From contig DAINOD010000104.1 in assembly GCA_036735545.1 (NCBI GenBank), positions 1 to 10,043 on the forward strand: a stretch of DNA of 10,043 nt, in the 5' to 3' direction. Made by a program: the position numbers and the translations under genes. Below the pieces are notes generated by a model. That model saw nothing but the letters and a program-made list of their open reading frames with translations. It did not search any database and was not told where the DNA came from. Positions 6,441-10,043 of this stretch are shown here, in pieces. How positions within the stretch are numbered: position 1 is the first letter of the stretch; each line of letters begins with the position of its first letter. This DNA comes from Rubrimonas sp036735545. GTDB lineage: Bacteria; Pseudomonadota; Alphaproteobacteria; Rhodobacterales; Rhodobacteraceae.

Positions 6441-6465
6441 CGGGGCGGGCCGCGCGCCCGCCCCG
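6441..6465 (+). promoter_or_regulatory. Strong G+C hairpin after the binding-protein gene
   Basis: A 10-bp perfect stem: CGGGGCGGGC (6441-6450) with GCCCGCCCCG (6456-6465) and a 5-base loop. It lies seven bases after the binding-protein stop and ten before the permease start. A T-run is missing, so partial termination or protection of the upstream message from 3' decay is more likely than full termination. This arrangement is well known after binding-protein genes such as malE, where it keeps the binding protein in excess over the permeases. Confidence 0.65.
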
Positions 6466-6475
6466 TTCCCCCGGC

Positions 6476-7759
6476 ATGGCCGAGATCGCCGCATACGCCC
6501 CCGCCGAACGCGCAGGCCCCCTGCGCGCGGCAGACGGGACGCCGCTGAAGCGCCGGATCGCGCAGGCGCAGCGCCGCGCGCGGCTGCGCGCCTTCCTGCT
6601 CGTGGCGCCGCTGCTGCTGTTCATCGGGCTGACCTTCATCGCGCCCATCGCCGAGATGCTGTCGCGTTCCGTCGACAACCGCATCGTGCCCGACAACATG
6701 CCCCGCACCGTGGCGGCGCTCGAGGACTGGGACGCGGGGCGCGGCGAACTGCCCCCAGACGCCGCCTTCGCGGCGCTGGCGCAGGACATGCGCGACATGG
6801 TGGCGGCGCTGACCCACACACGGGTCGGCCAGCGCCTGAACTACGAAGCCGCCGGCTTCTCCAGCCTGTTCCGCCGCACGGGCCGCGCGGTGGGGCGCAT
6901 GGAGGGCGACCCGCGCGCCGGGCTGATCGAGGCCGACCGCGCCTGGGGCGAGGTCGCGACCTGGGCGCTGATCCAGCGCTTCTCCGGCCCGCGCACCGCA
7001 GGCTATTTCGTCGCCGCGCTCGACATGACGCGCACGCCCGAGGGCGATCTGGTTCTCAAGCCCGAGAACGAGCGCATCTATCTGCGGCTGTTCGTGCGCA
7101 CGCTGGTGATGTCGCTGATGGTCACGTGCTTCACGCTGCTGCTCGGCTATCCCATCGCCTACCTGCTCGCGTCGCTGCCGCTGCGCAGCGCGAATCTGCT
7201 GATGATCCTCGTGCTGCTGCCGTTCTGGACCTCGTTGCTGGTGCGCACCTCGGCCTGGATCGTGCTGCTTCAGCAGAACGGGGTGATCAACGACATGCTG
7301 GTCTGGGTGGGCCTCGTCGCCGACGACAACCGGCTGCGGATGATGTTCAACGAGACCGGCTCGATCATCGCCATGACGCACATCCTGCTGCCCTTCATGA
7401 TCCTGCCGCTCTATTCGGTGATGAAGACCATCCCCCCCTCCTATGTCCGCGCCGCGAAATCGCTGGGCGCGACGAACTGGACCGCGTTCTGGCGCGTGTA
7501 TTTCCCGCAGTCGGTGCCCGGGGTGGGCGCGGGGGCGATCCTCGTGTTCATCCTCGCCATCGGCTATTACATCACGCCGGAACTGGTGGGCGGGGCGACC
7601 GGCGTGTTCATCTCGAACCGCATCGCCTTCCACATCTCGTCCTCGCTGAACTGGGGGCTTGCCGCGGCGCTGGCCAGCCTGCTGCTGGCCGTGGTGCTGA
7701 TCCTGTACTGGACCTATGACCGCATGGTGGGGATCGACAACGTGAAGCTCGGCGGATGA
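6476..7759 (+). CDS. ABC importer permease 1, PotB/PotH-like
   Basis: A 427-residue inner-membrane permease that forms half of the transport channel. Helix 1 is at about 38-60 (AFLLVAPLLLFIGLTFIAPI). It is followed by about 145 mostly polar residues, presumably periplasmic, before helix 2 at about 206-228. The remaining helices follow in the usual pattern. The EAA coupling loop that contacts the ATPase is RAAKSLGATNWTAFWRVYFP, at about 325-344. The polyamine-type permeases of E. coli are shorter (about 275-320 residues) because they lack this long loop. Longer forms occur in alphaproteobacterial members of the family as I recall them. The ATG at 6476 has no Shine-Dalgarno; only C-rich sequence follows the hairpin, so translation may be weak. 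The last four bases overlap the start of permease 2. Confidence 0.92.
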   Translation: MAEIAAYAPAERAGPLRAADGTPLKRRIAQAQRRARLRAFLLVAPLLLFIGLTFIAPIAEMLSRSVDNRIVPDNMPRTVAALEDWDAGRGELPPDAAFAALAQDMRDMVAALTHTRVGQRLNYEAAGFSSLFRRTGRAVGRMEGDPRAGLIEADRAWGEVATWALIQRFSGPRTAGYFVAALDMTRTPEGDLVLKPENERIYLRLFVRTLVMSLMVTCFTLLLGYPIAYLLASLPLRSANLLMILVLLPFWTSLLVRTSAWIVLLQQNGVINDMLVWVGLVADDNRLRMMFNETGSIIAMTHILLPFMILPLYSVMKTIPPSYVRAAKSLGATNWTAFWRVYFPQSVPGVGAGAILVFILAIGYYITPELVGGATGVFISNRIAFHISSSLNWGLAAALASLLLAVVLILYWTYDRMVGIDNVKLGG

Positions 7760-8607
7760 GCCTGCCTCCCTACGCCTCGACGCCGGAGCGCGTCTGGTTC
7801 CACGGCTTCCGCGCCATCTGCGCGGCGATCTTCCTGTTCCTGATCTTCCCGATCCTCGTGGTGATCCCGCTGAGCTTCAGCGCGCAGGACTTCTTCACCT
7901 TCACGCCGGAGATGCTGCGCTTCGAGGCCGACGCCTTCTCGCTGCGCCATTACCAGACCTTCCTGACCGACGAGCGCTGGACGCGCGCGGTCTGGAACTC
8001 CGTCACCATCGCGCCGGCGGCCACGATCATCGCCACCGTGCTCGGCACGACGGCGGCCGTGGGGCTGTCGCAATCCGCCATGCCCTTCAAGGGCGCGATC
8101 ATGGCGGCGCTGATCTCGCCGATGATCGTGCCGCTGATCATCTCGGCCGCCGGGATGTATTTCTTCTACAGCCGCATCGGGTTGCAGGGCACCTTCCTCG
8201 GCGTCGTGCTGGCGCAGGCCGCGCTGGGCGCGCCCTTCGTCATCATCACCGTGACCGCGACGCTCGTCGGCTTCGACCGCTCGCTGACGCGCGCGGCCGC
8301 CAGCCTCGGGGCCGGGCCGGTCGAGACCTTCTTCAAGGTGCAGATGCCGCTGATCCTGCCCGGGGTGGTGTCGGGGGCGCTGTTCGCCTTCATCACCGCC
8401 TTCGACGAGGTGATCGTCGTGCTGTTCGTCGGATCGCAGGCGCAGAAGACGCTGCCCTGGCAGATGTTCACCGGGCTGCGCGAGACCATCAGCCCGGCGA
8501 TCCTGGCGGCCGCCACCATCCTCGTGATCATCTCGATCGCGCTGCTGACCACGGTCGAGGCGCTGCGCCGCCGATCCGAACGGCTGCGCGGGCTGTCGCC
8601 GGGATGA
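7756..8607 (+). CDS. ABC importer permease 2, PotC/PotI-like
   Basis: A 283-residue inner-membrane permease, the second half of the channel, with normal PotC length. It has six predicted helices, starting at about 17-39 (FRAICAAIFLFLIFPILVVI). The EAA coupling loop is RAAASLGAGPVETFFKVQMP (179-198), followed by LILPGVVSGALFAFITAFDE. The short basic C-terminus (ALRRRSERLRG) is probably cytoplasmic. The start ATGA overlaps the stop of permease 1 by four bases, which suggests translational coupling and matched production of the two permeases. It is the last gene of the importer operon and ends three bases before the convergent mscL stop. Confidence 0.94.
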   Translation: MSLPPYASTPERVWFHGFRAICAAIFLFLIFPILVVIPLSFSAQDFFTFTPEMLRFEADAFSLRHYQTFLTDERWTRAVWNSVTIAPAATIIATVLGTTAAVGLSQSAMPFKGAIMAALISPMIVPLIISAAGMYFFYSRIGLQGTFLGVVLAQAALGAPFVIITVTATLVGFDRSLTRAAASLGAGPVETFFKVQMPLILPGVVSGALFAFITAFDEVIVVLFVGSQAQKTLPWQMFTGLRETISPAILAAATILVIISIALLTTVEALRRRSERLRGLSPG

Positions 8608-8610
8608 GGC

Positions 8611-9039
8611 TCAGGCTCGCCTCGCGAGCAGGTCGCGGATTTCGGTCAGCAGGGCGACATCGGCGGGCGGGGCCTCGGGGGCGGCGGGCTTCTCGGCCTC
8701 GGCCGCGCGCTTGATCGCGTTGGTGCCCTTGATCACGAGGAACAGGATCCACGCCACGATCAGAAAGCTGACCACCGCATTGATGAACAGCCCGTAGTTC
8801 AGCGTCGCGGCGCCGGCTGCGCGGGCGGCGGACAGGCTGGCGTGTTCCGCTCCGGACAGGTTGACGAACAGGTTCGAGAAGTCGACGCCGCCCGTCGCGA
8901 GCCCGATGATCGGGTTGACGATGTCTTCGACGAACGACGTCACGATCGAGGTGAAGGCGGCGCCGATCACGATGCCGACGCCCATGTCCACGACATTGCC
9001 GCGGATGGCGAATTCCTTGAATTCCGAGATCAGGCTCAT
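8611..9039 (-). CDS. mscL: Large-conductance mechanosensitive channel MscL
   Basis: A 142-residue inner-membrane channel that opens under membrane tension to release solutes during osmotic downshock. It forms a homopentamer in the family. The N-terminus SLISEFKEFAIRGNVVDMGV and helix 1 (GVGIVIGAAFTSIVTSFVEDIVNPIIG, about 20-46) are hallmark MscL sequences, including the tight glycine/alanine pore lining. A periplasmic loop (47-80) leads to helix 2 (about 81-104, YGLFINAVVSFLIVAWILFLVIK). The C-terminus is a short cytoplasmic helix (ALLTEIRDLLARR) after a proline/alanine-rich linker. ATG 9039 follows GGGGAG at good spacing. The in-frame ATG at 9072 would add 11 residues and include the upstream hairpin, so it is rejected. 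The gene is probably transcribed alone. Confidence 0.97.
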   Translation of the reverse strand: MSLISEFKEFAIRGNVVDMGVGIVIGAAFTSIVTSFVEDIVNPIIGLATGGVDFSNLFVNLSGAEHASLSAARAAGAATLNYGLFINAVVSFLIVAWILFLVIKGTNAIKRAAEAEKPAAPEAPPADVALLTEIRDLLARRA

Positions 9040-9052
9040 GGCTGCGCTCCCC

Positions 9053-9075
9053 GTCTTGCCGCACTGCGGCAAGAC
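9053..9075 (-). terminator. Perfect 10-bp hairpin between the FAD-subunit gene and mscL
   Basis: GTCTTGCCGC (9053-9062) and GCGGCAAGAC (9066-9075) are exact complements around a 3-base loop. On the minus strand it lies 30 bases after the FAD-subunit stop and ends 13 bases before the mscL start, next to the GGGGAG ribosome site. It probably ends the upstream operon, but there is no T-run after the stem, so it could instead be a protein-binding dyad or a control element of mscL. Confidence 0.55.
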
Positions 9076-9105
9076 TTAGCGGCAGCGGCGGCGGCGGTCC
9101 AGTTC

Positions 9106-9915
9106 TCAGGTACCGGTCGTCCGGGCGGCGGCCTCGACGGCGCGGCGGGTCATCACCCGCACCAGATGCGCGCGGTATTCCGGCGTGCCGTGGATGTCGC
9201 CGATCATGCCGTCCGGGGCGATGGAGAGGCCCTCCAGCGCCGCGGCCGAGAAGTCCGCCGACAGCGCCGCTTCGGCCTCGTGCCAGCGGAAGGCCCCGCC
9301 CTCGGCCGCGCCGGTCACCCCCACCCGCGCGCCGTCGGCGAAGCGGGCGACGAACACGCCGGTCAGCGCGAAGCGCGAGGCCGGCTGGACGAACTTGGCG
9401 TAGGCGGCGGACAGCGGCACCGGAAAGCGCGCGCCGGTCACCAGCGCCCCAGGTTCGAGCGCGGTGGAGAACATGCCCTGGAACCAGTCGTCGGCATGGA
9501 TCTCGCCGGCGCTGGTCAGCACCGTGGCCCCCAGCGCCGCGATGGCCGCGGGATAGCATGCGGCGGGATCGTTGTTGGCGACCGAGCCGCCCAGCGTCCC
9601 GCGGTTGCGCACCTGCGGGTCGCCGATATGGCCCGCGAGGTCCGCCAGCGCCGGGATCGCCCGCCGCACGCCGGGATGCGCCGCGACCGCGGCGTGGGTC
9701 GCCGCCGCCCCGATCGTCACCGCGCCATCCGCCACCGCGATCGCCGCGAGGCCCTCGACGCCGGTCAGGTCGACCAGCCGCGACGGCTGGCCGAGCCGGG
9801 CCTTCAGCGTCGGCAGCAGGGTCTGGCCGCCGGCAAGCGGCTGCGCATCCTCGACGCCGAGCGCCTCGAGCGCCTCGTCCAGCGTCGCGGGCTGCAGATA
9901 GGCGAAGTCATACAT
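9106..9915 (-). CDS. FAD-binding medium subunit of a molybdenum hydroxylase (CoxM/CutM family)
   Basis: A 269-residue flavoprotein subunit of the xanthine dehydrogenase/CO dehydrogenase family. It passes electrons from the [2Fe-2S] subunit to FAD and then to an acceptor. FAD motifs are AGGQTLLP (28-35), TIGA (67-70) and RGTLGGSVANNDPAACYPAA (105-124), followed by the C-terminal CO-dehydrogenase flavoprotein domain from about 165. The length is slightly below the usual 280-290 residues, and the C-terminal domain looks complete or only trimmed. ATG 9915 is supported by GGGGAA on the minus strand. It follows the [2Fe-2S] gene by 13 bases, so the two are one operon. True CO dehydrogenase function cannot be assigned: the active-site loop is in the large subunit, which is outside the window. 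Purine, aldehyde or heterocycle oxidation is equally possible. Confidence 0.93.
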   Translation of the reverse strand: MYDFAYLQPATLDEALEALGVEDAQPLAGGQTLLPTLKARLGQPSRLVDLTGVEGLAAIAVADGAVTIGAAATHAAVAAHPGVRRAIPALADLAGHIGDPQVRNRGTLGGSVANNDPAACYPAAIAALGATVLTSAGEIHADDWFQGMFSTALEPGALVTGARFPVPLSAAYAKFVQPASRFALTGVFVARFADGARVGVTGAAEGGAFRWHEAEAALSADFSAAALEGLSIAPDGMIGDIHGTPEYRAHLVRVMTRRAVEAAARTTGT

Positions 9916-9928
9916 GGCCCGTTCCCCG

Positions 9929-10043
<115 letters not shown>

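Noticed and set aside
6266..7633. A 455-codon open frame on the minus strand opposite the permease 1 gene
   Set aside because: It mirrors a strongly supported permease in high-G+C DNA, its product is His/Arg/Gly-rich without any recognisable domain, and it has no ribosome site.
5989..7719. A 576-codon plus-strand frame crossing the binding-protein and permease genes
   Set aside because: It is out of frame with both well-supported proteins and its Arg/Gly/Ala-rich translation matches no family.

Overview
The window is about 70% G+C, gene-dense, and has the codon use and gene content of an alphaproteobacterium. The protein families fit Rhodobacterales (Paracoccus/Rhodobacter/Roseobacter relatives) best, but this is inferred from resemblance and no database was searched. 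I count eleven protein-coding genes, two of them cut by the window edges. I see no RNA gene, CRISPR array, insertion sequence or phage gene.

Left part (1-2900): a truncated Ada-type DNA-alkylation repair protein (minus) diverges from a four-helix SMR/DMT-like membrane protein (plus). That gene converges on a TetR-family regulator (minus). The TetR gene diverges from a stand-alone ChrR-like cupin (plus), and an 18-bp imperfect palindrome with a perfect GACCGGTC core lies directly upstream of tetR.

Centre (2900-8607): a CrgA-type LysR regulator (minus) diverges from a four-gene polyamine-type ABC importer (plus), in the order ATPase, periplasmic binding protein, permease 1, permease 2. The binding-protein gene has strong G+C hairpins on both sides, two before it and one after it, which may set its mRNA level relative to the other subunits. 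The binding protein carries an alanine-rich internal segment, and permease 1 has a periplasmic loop of about 145 residues after its first helix. The two permease genes overlap by four bases. The LysR protein is the obvious candidate regulator of the importer.

Right part (8611-10043, all minus): mscL, the large-conductance mechanosensitive channel, converges on the transporter with a 3-base gap. Upstream of mscL is a perfect 10-bp hairpin. Beyond it are the FAD subunit and the end of the [2Fe-2S] subunit of a molybdenum hydroxylase of the CO dehydrogenase/xanthine dehydrogenase family. The large catalytic subunit is not in the window.

I found no clearly new biological system. The points most worth checking are the TetR operator with its neighbouring cupin, the hairpins around the binding-protein gene, the inserted segment in that protein, and the SMR-like protein without the usual membrane glutamate.
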